Part shown: piece by piece, positions 46,736 through 57,462 of the stretch
Position numbering within the stretch: the stretch's first letter is position 1
How the letters are laid out: the number at the start of each line of letters is the position of its first letter
NCBI GenBank assembly: GCA_026873275.1
Contig: JANTUC010000002.1
Span: 372,001-436,000 of the forward strand
Source: Pseudopithomyces maydicus
Lineage: Eukaryota; Ascomycota; Dothideomycetes; Pleosporales; Didymosphaeriaceae
Length of the DNA: 64,000 bases
Reading direction: 5' to 3'
Program-made: the position numbers and the translations under genes
The notes under the pieces: generated by a model
What the model was told of the DNA's origin: nothing
The model's input: only the letters and a program-made list of their open reading frames with translations
Database searches by the model: none

Positions 46736-48556
46736 ATGGCGCCTTCTACCAAGAAAGTAGAGACTCGCCTCATCAACAGGAACAACATCGAGGGCGCTTT
46801 ACGAGTGCGACAGACAAACACCACAGCTTTATTCGAAAAGCTTCTGAACAACGGCCTCAAGCCCCAGAAGATCGCGTACGCCAAGCGCGATGATCCCATC
46901 TGGGGACAAGGCAATCCTCGCCCATGGATGAACAAGGAGCTGTCCCCGTTTTACCAGACTGACATCGGTGCTGAGGGAGACATGACAGGCTTGAAGAACA
47001 TACTCAAGAACGATCTGAAGAATGCGCTCCCGGGCCATTATGTGCGAGGAGCCGGAGATGCGACCGGTGACTATGACGAGGCTCTCACGCTCGTGGACAA
47101 TATTCACAATCCGTACTTCCAGTCTCAAGGTTTCATTTGCCGACTTCCGTCTCCGGAACTCAACGCCGGAGCGACGCTGAAGACGAGCAAGGTGGAGACG
47201 GATCAGACGCTGGACATTGGTGGTGAGGGCCTCACGTGCTCTGTCTTACCGCATGACTTTTTCCTGGCGGTCGAGTTCAACAGTGAAAAGTGGTCGTATA
47301 CAACTGTCCTGAGTGGTGAAATGATGTGGATCATCTGGCCCGATACGCCGCACAATGCCTCCACGATACGCCGCGTCGAAGGGGACAAGGCAAAGAACCC
47401 CGGTCATCCGCCGCCAGGTCTCGAGGACATCGCGAATGATCTCGAACACGGTGTGATATGGGGCCAGAAGGCGGGCGACTCCTTGGTAATCCCGCCCTTT
47501 CACATTGTGGCGGGCGTTGCAACCAAGACGACAGTCCTTGTCGCATACTCGCATCTACGCATCGATGACTTTTTGGGATCCTATAATCCGAGTCGCGTGG
47601 CATTGTGCCATTCGTTCTACAACCATGAGGCAGTCGGGGCGGGCTTACGAACCGGTCATGGCAACGGCTTTGTCACAGTGATCAAGAACATTCTCAACAA
47701 CAAGTTCGGCAAGAACGATATAGGTGACTTTCTCCAAGACAAGTATGGACAAAGCACGGTAGCTTCCTTGGTTAGACGGTGGGACTCAATCAAAGACAAC
47801 GTTGGATGTTTTCTCAGCGAGGAGAACAAGAAAGAGCTGCAAAACATCTGGGTACGTTTCCTCACTCAGGTAGCGGAGCATTTTGGCCGTAGATGTGCAA
47901 TCTGCAACCATCCGATTACCAACCTGGAGGGAACAAAGGCTCATGTATTCGATCAGCACTACCCTGAGAAAGGTATCACGAGAACTGGCCCTTTCAATCC
48001 CCAAATGCAGCTTGAATACCACGACTTGGGTGATGCGGGTACCATCATAGCTGCTCACAATACTATGCATACGTCGACAGGAGAAGACACCTGGGCAAAC
48101 ACATGGCCCGCTACCGTCATGGGCCCACCCCCTCCTCGCACTGCTCTCCAACCGATGCGACCCAACCAGAATGTCAGCACCGTTGGCGGGTTTGTCACCG
48201 GCGCCAGCAGACCCGCAGCGCCACTTCCTCCTGGAAACATAGACCTCGACAGTTATCTCTCCGATCCCAGGCTGGAAGAGATGAGCGCCGGTCAACAGAG
48301 CTGGTCACTCGGACACACTCCTGGAAATTTACTTGGGGAATCCAGTGCGTCGGGCCAGGCACACACAGACACGACGGAGGTTTCTACTGAGTTTTTTGAA
48401 GCGTTCTTGCGAGATACTAAGCCCGGTGATCTCGTATATCTGAATGATCCAGTCCAGGATCCGCCTGTCGGTGAGCCAAGCAGCGAATTCGATTACGGCT
48501 GGTCGAAACGGCAGGGTCCAGGCGGTGCTACTGGGGAGGAAGGAGGTCCGGATTGA
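46736..48556 (+). CDS. Unknown protein with JmjC-like core and C2H2 zinc finger
   Basis: Single 606-aa frame. Residues about 160-290 resemble the double-stranded beta-helix of JmjC proteins: YTTVLSGEMMWIIWPDTPHN matches the strand and Gly-Glu turn after the metal site, and GQKAGDSLVIPPFHIVAG matches the PGD-x-IP strand. The usual HxD/E metal triad is not evident: the first His position reads Ala-Val-Glu and the distal His is displaced. A C2H2 finger follows at about residues 386-410 (CAICNHPITNLEG then HVFDQH). The C-terminal 180 residues are Pro/Gly-rich and disordered. No signal peptide; presumably intracellular. It sits between AT-rich DNA and an SDR gene. The JmjC assignment is inference from motif spacing; I do not recognise a named family. 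Confidence 0.7.
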   Translation: MAPSTKKVETRLINRNNIEGALRVRQTNTTALFEKLLNNGLKPQKIAYAKRDDPIWGQGNPRPWMNKELSPFYQTDIGAEGDMTGLKNILKNDLKNALPGHYVRGAGDATGDYDEALTLVDNIHNPYFQSQGFICRLPSPELNAGATLKTSKVETDQTLDIGGEGLTCSVLPHDFFLAVEFNSEKWSYTTVLSGEMMWIIWPDTPHNASTIRRVEGDKAKNPGHPPPGLEDIANDLEHGVIWGQKAGDSLVIPPFHIVAGVATKTTVLVAYSHLRIDDFLGSYNPSRVALCHSFYNHEAVGAGLRTGHGNGFVTVIKNILNNKFGKNDIGDFLQDKYGQSTVASLVRRWDSIKDNVGCFLSEENKKELQNIWVRFLTQVAEHFGRRCAICNHPITNLEGTKAHVFDQHYPEKGITRTGPFNPQMQLEYHDLGDAGTIIAAHNTMHTSTGEDTWANTWPATVMGPPPPRTALQPMRPNQNVSTVGGFVTGASRPAAPLPPGNIDLDSYLSDPRLEEMSAGQQSWSLGHTPGNLLGESSASGQAHTDTTEVSTEFFEAFLRDTKPGDLVYLNDPVQDPPVGEPSSEFDYGWSKRQGPGGATGEEGGPD

Positions 48557-48870
48557 TGCTTGGAAGATGATGGCGAGACGTGATCCAGGACTTGTATGAG
48601 GTATGCGATTTGTCAAGAGGATTTGGCCACTGCGTCAGGGAAGGAGCGATGCAAGCAACAAGGTTGTAAATTACCAAGGATAGTTATGTTGCATGCTTGG
48701 CGGAAATAGAGGGGGAACTGAAAGGCGCATTATCAGGTGCGTGTTAGATTATGGTCGTCTCTCAGACTGCAGGATCATAGAATGGATTTTCAAAACACAC
48801 CACTCATCTCATACCTATTCTAAGATTCATGTTCTCCAAAGGAGGTATCATGACATCTAAACCGGTAAAA
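48557..48870. other. Intergenic, no gene seen
   Basis: About 310 bases between convergent genes; no gene-like frame. Confidence 0.4.
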
Positions 48871-49697
48871 TCACCAAGGTAACTCTTCCCCATTCCTATG
48901 CCACCACTTCCCACTATCTTCCAACCCCTTTCCCTTCAACACCTCCCACAGCTCTTTTGCCGCTTGCTCCGGCTCCACAGCCTGGCTCCCCAAGTCCCCC
49001 ACACCGTTCGTCATGTTCGTCTTCACGATCCCGGGATGCAGCAGCACAACCGCAACGTTTTTCTCCCTTAGATCAACGGCCAAACCCTTGAACACCGCAT
49101 TGACCGCCGCCTTGCTCGCGCGATACGCATACTGGCCACCAGAGGTATTGTCGCTGATGGACCCCATCCGACTGGACATGACGGCCACTTTTGGATCCTT
49201 GGCCAGAAGAAGGTAGGGCAGCAGGTACTGTGTAAGAAGCAGCGGCCCGAATGTGTTTACCGCAAAAGTCTTCTCAAGGGTGTCGAGAGTGATTGTGGAG
49301 AGGCTATCCTTCTGAACGGGTGGCATGACGCCTGCGACGTTGAGAAGGAGGTCGATAGGGCGCCGGGAAAGCGCTGCTTTGAAAGTGGAAATGGAGGTTG
49401 GCGAAGTCACATCTAGATCATGTGTTTCGCATCCTAGGTCGTTGATGGGACCGTTAGTGGATATGTCGGCGGCGATGACGGTGTATCCCTGAACATTGTT
49501 CAGCGCATGTAACTAAAAGGGTCATGCGAATTTCATGGGGGAAAACAAAGGTATCGACTTAGTCAAAAGTAAATCCTGGGATTTGCAACACTGCGATAAA
49601 ATGGACTTCAAGGAACTTGGGATACCTCGGAAATGAGAAGCTTTGCGAAGGCATGGCCAATGCCGGAGTTGGCGCCTGTTATCACTGCGGTGGGCAT
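48871..49697 (-). CDS. Short-chain dehydrogenase/reductase
   Basis: NAD(P)-dependent SDR of unknown substrate. Exons are 49697-49626 and 49488-48871 (229 aa). Motifs are MPTAVITGANSGIGHAF (Rossmann), LLNVAGVM (NAG-type), SSRMGS (catalytic Ser) and YAYRASKAAVN (Tyr and Lys). The sequence LLHPGIVKTNMT is typical of the group. The intron (49489-49625, 137 nt) is longer than most here, but its ends are canonical and the frame is preserved. Confidence 0.85.
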
Positions 49698-49985
49698 CGT
49701 GAAATGATGCGTTGATTGTTTTCACATCTGATCACGAAGATAATAGAGATCAGTGAAGTGATAAGAGGGGAGTGCTCGGAAGGGTACAACGATATGTAAG
49801 CACATGTACGTATGACGTCTTTCTCCCGTCTCCCCGTCGCACCACATCCGAAGAGCATGTTGCACACCAGGGCGAAGACTTGACAGTAAATACTGGGCCG
49901 GAAGAAGCAAGATGGTATTCACAATGGTGGTATTCTTACACGAAACGAACACGCTATCTTTACAAAAGTCGCACTCGCCCGCCAA
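49698..49985. other. Short intergenic interval
   Basis: Upstream of the SDR and downstream of bL28m; no gene seen. Confidence 0.4.
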
Positions 49986-50774
49986 CTAGCTGCGAGGCCC
50001 TGCGGCTGGCGATTCCGTCTCGGTCGACCTGGCAAGGGCATCCCAGCCCTGGGCATCACCGTCTTGCTCGTGTTCCTCCCACTGCCGCGACCATGTTGCT
50101 TCGCTCTCTTCGGCATTGGCGAGGGCCTCGATGATGGCTTCTTCGGCGCTTTCGAGGGCTTCAGCGGGCACGGGGGCGGGCTCAGGCCACTGGGCGTCGA
50201 TTTCTTCCTGGGGCAGGCCCAGTGCGGCGGCGTCCTCGCGCATGCGGCGTATGACCGAAGGCCTCTGCATGAGTGTCCAGCGCAGCGCCCAGCCCAGCGG
50301 GCCGAGCTCTTTGATGCGCTTCTCCGACTGCTTGAGGAGGTATTCGTCCAGGCCGCCCTCGCGATCGATCGTCTTCAACACATTCGAGGTGATGCGCAGC
50401 TTGATCTTCTTCTTCAGGGTAACCGAGTAGAGCGACTTGGAGAGGACGTTGGGCTTCCAGTAGCGCCGTGTCGTGGTCTCGGTCTTGGAGGAGACGTTGT
50501 TGCCGAACTGGATGGTCTTGCGGCCGTACAGACCGCGGTCCTGCTGCTTGAACAATTGCGAGGGGCCGTACGGGTACTCTGGTATCTTCACGCCCTGCGG
50601 TATGACATATTTGGGGAGGTGCGAGCCGAGGTCGCCGCCTTTTCTCCGAGCGAGCGGGTTCGCAGCGAGGGCGGATGGCGTGGTGGTGAAGGTGCGCGTG
50701 GCGGGTATCGAGCTGCGAACCAGCGTGGACGATCTTGTGAGAGTGCCTGGGAGGGCAGCACAGCGGGACGGCAT
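49986..50774 (-). CDS. Mitochondrial ribosomal protein bL28m (MRPL24 in yeast)
   Basis: Large-subunit mitoribosomal protein. Intronless, 262 aa. N-terminal presequence rich in Arg/Ser/Thr (TRSSTLVRSSIPATRTFTTT). The bL28 core is RGLYGRKTIQFGNNVS, RRYWKPNVLSKSLYS, KKKIKLRITSNVLKTIDREGG. The C-terminal extension includes LGWALRWTLMQRPSVIRRM and an acidic Glu-rich tail, as usual in fungal orthologues. Frame intact. Confidence 0.92.
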   Translation of the reverse strand: MPSRCAALPGTLTRSSTLVRSSIPATRTFTTTPSALAANPLARRKGGDLGSHLPKYVIPQGVKIPEYPYGPSQLFKQQDRGLYGRKTIQFGNNVSSKTETTTRRYWKPNVLSKSLYSVTLKKKIKLRITSNVLKTIDREGGLDEYLLKQSEKRIKELGPLGWALRWTLMQRPSVIRRMREDAAALGLPQEEIDAQWPEPAPVPAEALESAEEAIIEALANAEESEATWSRQWEEHEQDGDAQGWDALARSTETESPAAGPRS

Positions 50775-50896
50775 GGTGGGAGTGTGGCACGCGATGCAAT
50801 GGCGCGCGCTGATGGCTGCTCTGCACTCCTCTGCCCTGCCTTGCTCTGCTCGGACGCGGAGGTCCGAAGAAAATATTTCTTATGTAATCAAGACGA

Positions 50897-50904
50897 CACG
50901 TGAC
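50897..50904 (+). promoter_or_regulatory. CACGTGAC element upstream of bL28m
   Basis: CACGTGAC about 125 bp upstream of the bL28m start. This Cbf1-type E-box core is palindromic at its first six bases. The regulatory role is inference from position. Confidence 0.4.
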
Positions 50905-51887
50905 TAAGTGTTGCCCAGGGGCGTTTATCTTTGATAACGATGAAACTCGTATTCAAGGGAGCAAAATAGTATGCTGTATAATTTCTCGAACTTCTGATGT
51001 TATAAAGTCCGTCTAGCAATAACTATTCCCCTCTAGCCTTGGAAGAGTGGTGTCCAAGATCCACTGTCTAATGAACATGCCATATGGATGTATCGAGAAA
51101 TTACAACGTCACAAACATGCCTTTCAACACAAAGGAATCAATGCGTTACAGGTAATCCTTTCTCACTGAAACTGTAGGCAGAGCGACGCTCAGATATTTA
51201 CAAGATTATTAAACTGGATAGCTTCTCTAAGCATGCATGTATGTGCACAAGCTGCAACGTGACTGAAGTGTGACATGAGAATGGTGGAATTAGAATTGTC
51301 CTTTTTCTCAAAATCAGTAGTTAATATCTCCACTCGCATGCTTTTCATTTGCATGTGCCTAAAGTCATATCAATTGGGTGGGCTGTACACCTCTCGGCTT
51401 TACCTGTACCTCCCGTCATGTCTCCAACACATCCAAGGTACCATCTTGTACAAAGCCCCTCCCCCAGATCCAAACAATCTAGGGCACTTTAAGCTTCCTC
51501 CACCGTGTAGCACCCTCCCCACATGCAAATCTTCTCAGTCCGCCATGCTGCCCCATCATCCTTAGGCTAAAAGGGTATGCAGCCTGTACCCGGCGCAAAG
51601 GAACCCCAGGCGAAAATCCATGTCCACATCTTGGCCTATTTCTGTCTCAATCTCGCCATCGGGACGTGGTTCGTTCCGCGTTCGTGTTGCCTCCCGTGCA
51701 CTACCGAGTGCACTATGCGCGTCTTCGCATGTGGTCTTCTAGAGCGACACTCGACATGCATCTCGCACATGTAGATATTGGAATCAGCGTGATTTATCCT
51801 TACGCGGCGTGAAATATAACAACAGCCCGCAATGGCTGTACATGTGCGGTCTCAATCGGCCCGCGTTGAAACACTCTCGCCGCTACC
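50905..51887. other. Intergenic, no gene seen
   Basis: About 1 kb; AT-rich first half, C/T-rich second half. Frames at 51275-51565 and 51577-51774 have no features. Contains the promoter of the downstream secreted enzyme. Confidence 0.4.
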
Positions 51888-53646
51888 ATGTATCTCGCAA
51901 CGATTGCTACCTTTGTCGCCGCCGCTGTCGCCGCACCCAGTCTCGAGGTCAGACAAGCGGCACAGAAAGTCACCATCGATCTGACCAAGCGTTACCAAAC
52001 GATCGACGGCTTCGGTTTCAGCGCCGCCTTCCAGCGCGCAAACCTCATCGTGAACCTCCAAGAGCCCAAACAGACCGAGGTGCTTCTTTCCCCACACCTT
52101 TCAACCGAAGCAATTGTACTCACGATAGCATTCCTAGGTTCTCAACCTCCTCTTCAACACCACCACCGGCGCTGGTTTCTCCATCCTCCGCAACGGCATC
52201 GGGTCCTCCAAGAGCAGCCAAAATGACTGGATGAACACGATATTGCCCACCTGTCCCTCGACGCCTAGCGGGACCCCGGATTACAAGTGGGACGGCAAGG
52301 ACAGCGGCCAGCTTTTCCTCTCCCAGAAAGCGTGGTCCTATGGTGTGCGCACGTTCTATGCGAACGCGTGGAGTGCGCCGGGGTGCATGAAGACAAATAA
52401 CAACGATGCCAATGGCGGCCAGCTTTGCGGTGTGAGTCCTATCCTCTCGACTGCAACGAAGAGAAGGGGATGTACTGTGGTGGAGAGAAGAATGAACTGA
52501 CACTGGATGAATTAGGTCAGCGGTACAAACTGCGGATCTGGAGACTGGAAGCAGGCATATGCCAATTATTTGGTGAAGAACATTCAACTGTACGCTGAAT
52601 CTGGCGTAGCCATAACGCATATTGGCTTTTTGAATGAGCCAGACTAGTCAGTGTTTGTACCTTTCTTTTTCCAGTGAAAATCCATTGACGTAAACCGCAG
52701 CACCGCATCCTATGCCTCGATGCAGTCTTCCGGCACCCAAGCCGCCGAATTCATCAAAGTGCTTCGGCCAACCCTCGACAAGGCCAACCTCACCTCCGTG
52801 GGAATCAACTGCTGCGAAGGAACCGGCTGGAATGTCGCCACGCAACACGCCTCCCAAATCGCATCCGCGGGTGCCATCTCCTCCGTCTACGCAATCACAT
52901 CGCACGAGTACTCGTCCAGAATCAGCGGGGTCATGAACACCAAAGCTAAAGTGTGGCAGACAGAGTACAGTGACTTGAATGGGGGTGGAGCACGGGTTGG
53001 TACACGAACGGAGGGAGCGGAGACGGATATACCTGGGCCAACACAGTCTTCAACGGCATCGTAAACTCCAACCTGAGCGCGTACATTTTCTGGGAAGGCG
53101 TGCAAGACCGGGCTACGAACAACAACAACAACGAGAAACTCATCTTAGTCGACGGCCAAACCTACACCGTATCTAAGCGACTCTGGGCATTTGCGCAGTT
53201 CCGTATTGTGCGTCCTGAAGCTGTGCGCGTCAGTGCTAGCGGAGGTAGCAACCTCAAGTCCGGTGCTTTTGTCAACAAGGATGGCAGTATTGCTGTGGTG
53301 GTGAGTTTTCCGGTCCTAAAGAGTTTCTCTCGCGACATCCATGGATCGTGCTAGGTCACATGTCCAAGGTGAAATAACGGGTACTTCGCCAATTACTTTA
53401 CTAACCCTATACACCCAGATAATCAACACTAGTACAAACGCTCAATCAGTGAGCATCAGTCTGACAGGCAGCACGATTGCTAGTCCAACTGTCAAGGCCT
53501 GGTATACAGATAATACGCATGACATGAGCGAGACAACCGTCACAGTAGGGAGCGATGGAAATGCGAGCGCCAGCGTTCCAGGAAGGGGTATGATAAGCTT
53601 CTTGATCACAGGTGCTACGGCAAATGGGGCAACCGTAGTTGTTTAG
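51888..53646 (+). CDS. Secreted GH30 glycoside hydrolase (probable xylanase)
   Basis: Exons are 51888-52079, 52138-52431, 52516-52646, 52701-53300 and 53419-53646 (481 aa once one base is restored). Signal peptide: MYLATIATFVAAAVAAPS. The (beta/alpha)8 domain opens with DLTKRYQTIDGFGFSAAFQR. The acid/base Glu is in THIGFLNEPDY and the nucleophile Glu in KVWQTEYSDLNGG. The side beta-domain contains KSGAFVNKDGSIAVV and GRGMISFLIT. Overall motifs fit GH30, most like fungal endo-xylanases of subfamily 7; endo-1,6-galactanase is the alternative. The frame breaks at the G5 run 52981-52985, just after the nucleophile strand; one added G gives WSTGWYTNGGSGDGYTWAN and an open frame to the end. Confidence 0.82.
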
Positions 53647-54077
53647 TAGGGAGTGACATCCGATAATGACAGGGAGGTGATCTGCACACGGGGGTAGGTT
53701 AGATCCAGGAAAACAAAATACGATACTTGGCCTGTCTGGGAAGGCATAGCTTGAGCATGGTGAACAGTGCTCCGAGGATCGTGAGAGTACAGATCTCATG
53801 TTAGTCTTCACATATCATTTACACATACCGTCACGAATGAATTCGATCTAGCCTGAAGGGCACAACTCTATTAATTGACTGCTCAAATTCTTCGTCAACA
53901 AGAAGCGACTTACCTTTCGACTATTCAATGATGAAAAAATCCGTTATGTATGGTTTGCCCTTGGCTGATGTCGGCATGAGCTGTCTAGATCCTCATGACG
54001 ATAAATAAATGACTGATTGGTAAATATACAAGGCCTGCGTACCTAGCTCCGGCTGCATGTCGAAAGCAGCAAAAACC
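53647..54077. other. Intergenic, no gene seen
   Basis: 430 bases between convergent genes; no gene-like frame. Confidence 0.4.
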
Positions 54078-56092
54078 CTACTGAAGTCGTACACCGGCAA
54101 ACTTGTTCTTCTTCGCCTGCTGATCCTGGGCATTGCTGAGACCGCCAGCCCTGGTATCCAGCGAATGCTCTGCAATCTTCCGCTTTTCTTGGTCGATCTT
54201 TTCCAGATGTTTCTTTGTCTTTGTGTTGCCACTGCCCTTTCCATGGAACTGGTGGCTCAGCAACTTGAAGGCTTCTTTCTCATTGAGCACTCTGCCATGC
54301 TCGTCCGTATGCGTAAGTTCGAATGTAGGCTTGTACTCCTTATTGAATATATCGGCGAGTCTACGGCTGACGTTCTTCTCAGCATCGGCATTGCGACGCT
54401 GGTTCAACTCCTCCCTCTCGCGTGCAGACATATTCTGGTAGCGGGCAGAGTTACGCTCGCGCTCGCGCTCCATCTTTCGTTGGCGTTCAGCTTCTTCCTC
54501 GGCACGGAACTTGTCAGCGAGAAACTTCTGGCGTTCGCGATAGAGCGCATTCTTGTCATCGCTTGAAGCTGAAGATACGAGACCTCGCTGGCGAAGAAGG
54601 GCTAGTGTGGCACCCATTCCGCCATCGACAGTCTTCTCGTCATCAAGACCAGTGCCAGTGAGGTCGGCGGACTTGGCGCGCGAAGTACTGCGCTCTTCTC
54701 GCTCTGCTGCTTCCGCGTAGGATTCGGCCATGTCCACATCACCTTCGTCATCGACCTGCACTTGTGGAGATTTGACTTCTTGGGACATGCGACTCGTCTT
54801 GGACTGCTGCCTCCTCCTCGCCTCAGCTTCTTGATCGTCGGCATTTGCGCCGAGATTGTGGACGAATTCAGTGGTCTCGTCAATAACAAGAGCGCCGGCG
54901 TCATCATCGACGAGTTCAGTGGAGTCCATCACATCGCCGGGCGTGCCTGGTGCTGAGGTACCTTCTTCGCGAAGCTGGCGGGCTAAATCCTCTGGTCGCA
55001 TTTTCTTCCTCTTCTTCAGTACCTGTCTGCGTTGGACGGCAAGTTGAGCTTGGAGGTCATCATCGTCAATAAAAGATTCGTCAAAGAGGTTCTTCTTCGC
55101 CTTCTTGGGCGCGATCTTGGTCTCTGGCTCATCGACTTCCATTTGATCGGCAGGGTCCTCGGGCACGGCAAACATGTCGTCGTCGTCTTCAACCCGCTTC
55201 CTCTTGGACGACTTGGACTTCTTCTTCTTGGGCTTTTTGATCTTGATTTCAGATATATCCATGTAGTCGTTGACCGGTGTATCGTCTTGAAGGATGTCAA
55301 GGCTGATGGCAATTTTCTTCGGCTTAGCTGCGCCTGCGGATTCTGCTTGCACCTGTTCCACGGTCCTGCCCTGGCCGTCCAAGGTGAAGGCACTGCGTTT
55401 CTTGCCGTCGATCTCCTCGTCGTATTGGGCGAGAATAGACTTCTGACCGTCGTCATTTGGATCGTATGCGCGTTTTCGTTTTTTAGAATCCAGCTTCTCT
55501 TGCAAGCGCTCCTTCTCCTTGAGTGCAACTGCCTCGAGCTCATCGTCATCATCGCCATCCACGGCAGTATCCTTCAGCACCAGGACTTGGTCCTCGCCAT
55601 CCTCAAACTGGTCCACCTCGTGGCCGACGCGCACGCCGGCAAGATCGGCTTCGGTATACTGCAGTGCCTCTCTCGCCTGGCGCTCCCGCTCTTCCAGCTC
55701 CTTCTGCGTCTGCTCGGCCTTGGCAATTTTCTTCTGGCGCTTCTTGGAGCCCTTGAGCCACGCCAGGTCGTCTTCATCCTCGGCTGCATCGGCGAGTCCC
55801 TTGCCTTCGAGTTTGGCGAAGCGCGCCGCCTTCTCGCGCTCCTTCTTGATGGCTGCCAGACGCTCGTCGCGCTTCTTCTTCGCAGCCGCGTCGTCCTGCA
55901 GCTTCTTCCAGTTGTCGAAGCCTTGAGCCTCGCGCGACTCTATGGTGCTCGCGATTTCCTCGTCGGGGTCCTCGCTGGGCTCTGCCTGCTTGAAGGATGG
56001 GCCGGAGGGGCAGCGGCGCCGGAGACAGGCAGCGGCGCCAAGCCCATAGACAGGCGGATCTTGTTCGCCTCCTCGATGGAAAGGTCCGCCAT
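54078..56092 (-). CDS. SNU66: U4/U6.U5 tri-snRNP protein SNU66/SART1 family
   Basis: Pre-mRNA splicing factor of the tri-snRNP (nuclear). Starts MADLSIEEANKIRLSMGLAPLP, the SART1 N-terminal signature. It is followed by GFDNWKKLQDD, a long Lys/Glu/Arg coiled-coil region, LAWLKGSKKRQKK, LAGVRVGHEVDQFEDGE, several Lys-rich blocks (KIKKPKKKKSKSSKRKR), and the conserved C-terminal FKLLSHQFHGKGSGNTKTEK-like region ending NKFAGVRLQ. Intronless, 671 aa once one base is restored: the frame breaks in the run 56007-56010 (G4; C4 on the coding strand) near residue 28, and one added base gives SGAAAPSGPSFKQAEPS. Without repair the N-terminal signature is lost. Confidence 0.88.
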
Positions 56093-56812
56093 GGCGGGCG
56101 GTTGGGCTGCAGGTGCAGGTGTCGCAGCGGATGGAGATGTGTGTGTGTGTGTGTGGCGCGCGCGGTGGGGAGGACGGAGGTGAGAGGAAGGCACAGGCTG
56201 CAACGTGTCGGGTCGTGTCGTCCCGTGCAATGGAGGCAGGCCTTGGGGGTTCTGCTACCCCACGGTGCTGATTCGAGAGGGTGATGAGGTCGGGAGTTTC
56301 CCAAGGTTTGGGTGGATGCACGAGGGCGAGGGCGAGTGCGAGTGCGGCGAGGAGATGGTCCACAGGCAGTGGTCCAAACACGGTCACCGCACCTGCCCCG
56401 AGCTTTTTCACTAGTGCGCCAAGGCCAGAGTCGGTACAAATAAATTTCTACAGCGCCATCCATCCTTTCTTCTACCCAACGACCTGTGCCAGAGCTCCCG
56501 TCCATCCTCCGGGATGTGTTCGGTCGACGCGCTGGCAGTTCGTCCGCCCCAAGGAGCCATCTTTATTATGATGTCAATTTCCGGCCGACAGGTCTGAGAG
56601 TGAGTCGGCTGTTTGCTGTGAAGCCTGAGTTCGCCGCAAGGTTTGAGCTCGGTGGATGGCGGCAGCCAGGGCGACTGATTCCTACTCCCTTATGCTAGGC
56701 CGTCGGCCGCTGATGCTTGGGAAAAACCCAGTTGCCTACATTCTTTTGCGCCCCCAAATCATACATGTACGCCTTCCGAGCATGCCTTCTGAGTGTGACA
56801 CGTCTGGTGCTA
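56093..56812. other. Intergenic with (GT)n microsatellite
   Basis: Upstream of SNU66 and downstream of PTH2. A GT dinucleotide run lies at about 56139-56155, in the SNU66 leader. No gene seen. Confidence 0.5.
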
Positions 56813-57462
56813 TCAGAGAAGCTTCAGACCGCCCGTCACCTGGTCGATGACACTCTTCGGCGCAGGCCCGATGCCCAGCACCGTTGCGCTCCCACTCGCA
56901 ATCTGCGTCCGTCCTGCGTCGTGAATGATGTGTGCCACCAGCCCCAAACTCAGCGCTTGTGCCTGCAGCACCTCGAGCTCCTCCTCGCTCTTGACCTGCA
57001 GCGCCACCTTGGCCTGCCCGAGCCGTTCCCATCGTTTCAACACGGTAGATTCGGGTGCATGTCGGAGGAAGTGCTTGTAGCACGCCAACGTGGCGTGGCC
57101 GCATTGCGCGCCGATTTTGCCTGTACATGAGTTAGTCAGTGACCAAGTGCAATCATGTATCGTCGTCTCTTACCCTTGGTCATGCCCAGATCAGTCCGCA
57201 CAACCAAGACCATCTTGCATTCCTCCTTGTGGCCAGGGAACTCGTTTGGTACGCTGTCGTCCTCGTCGCTGTCCTCGTCGCTGTCGTCCTCTGATTCTTC
57301 CGATTTCACCTTTGTAGCCTTTTCTTGTGGGGGCGCAGAGATTGGACTGCCGCCAAACAAGCCGAGCGATTTTGCTTGTCCGATGAGGTACCCGGTGGCC
57401 AGGCCGACAATGGCGCAGGCAGCTGCGACGTTCGCCGTCGAAGGCTGCGCGGCTTCCGGCAT
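56813..57462 (-). CDS. PTH2: Peptidyl-tRNA hydrolase 2 (Pth2/Bit1)
   Basis: Releases tRNA from prematurely dropped peptidyl-tRNAs. Exons are 57462-57174 and 57120-56813 (198 aa). The N-terminal segment (VAAACAIVGLATGYLIG) is a membrane anchor, usual for eukaryotic Pth2 at the mitochondrial outer membrane. An acidic linker (SEESEDDSDEDSDEDD) is next. The catalytic domain starts CKMVLVVRTDLGMTKGKIGAQCGHATLACY, and the sequence HIIHDAGRTQIASGS carries the conserved Asp/Gly/Arg-Thr residues. The end GIGPAPKSVIDQVTGGLKLL is typical. Frame intact. Confidence 0.93.

Noticed and set aside
55032..56183. 383-aa Leu-rich plus-strand frame resembling a membrane protein
   Set aside because: Complement of Lys/Glu-rich SNU66; the apparent hydrophobicity is an artefact.
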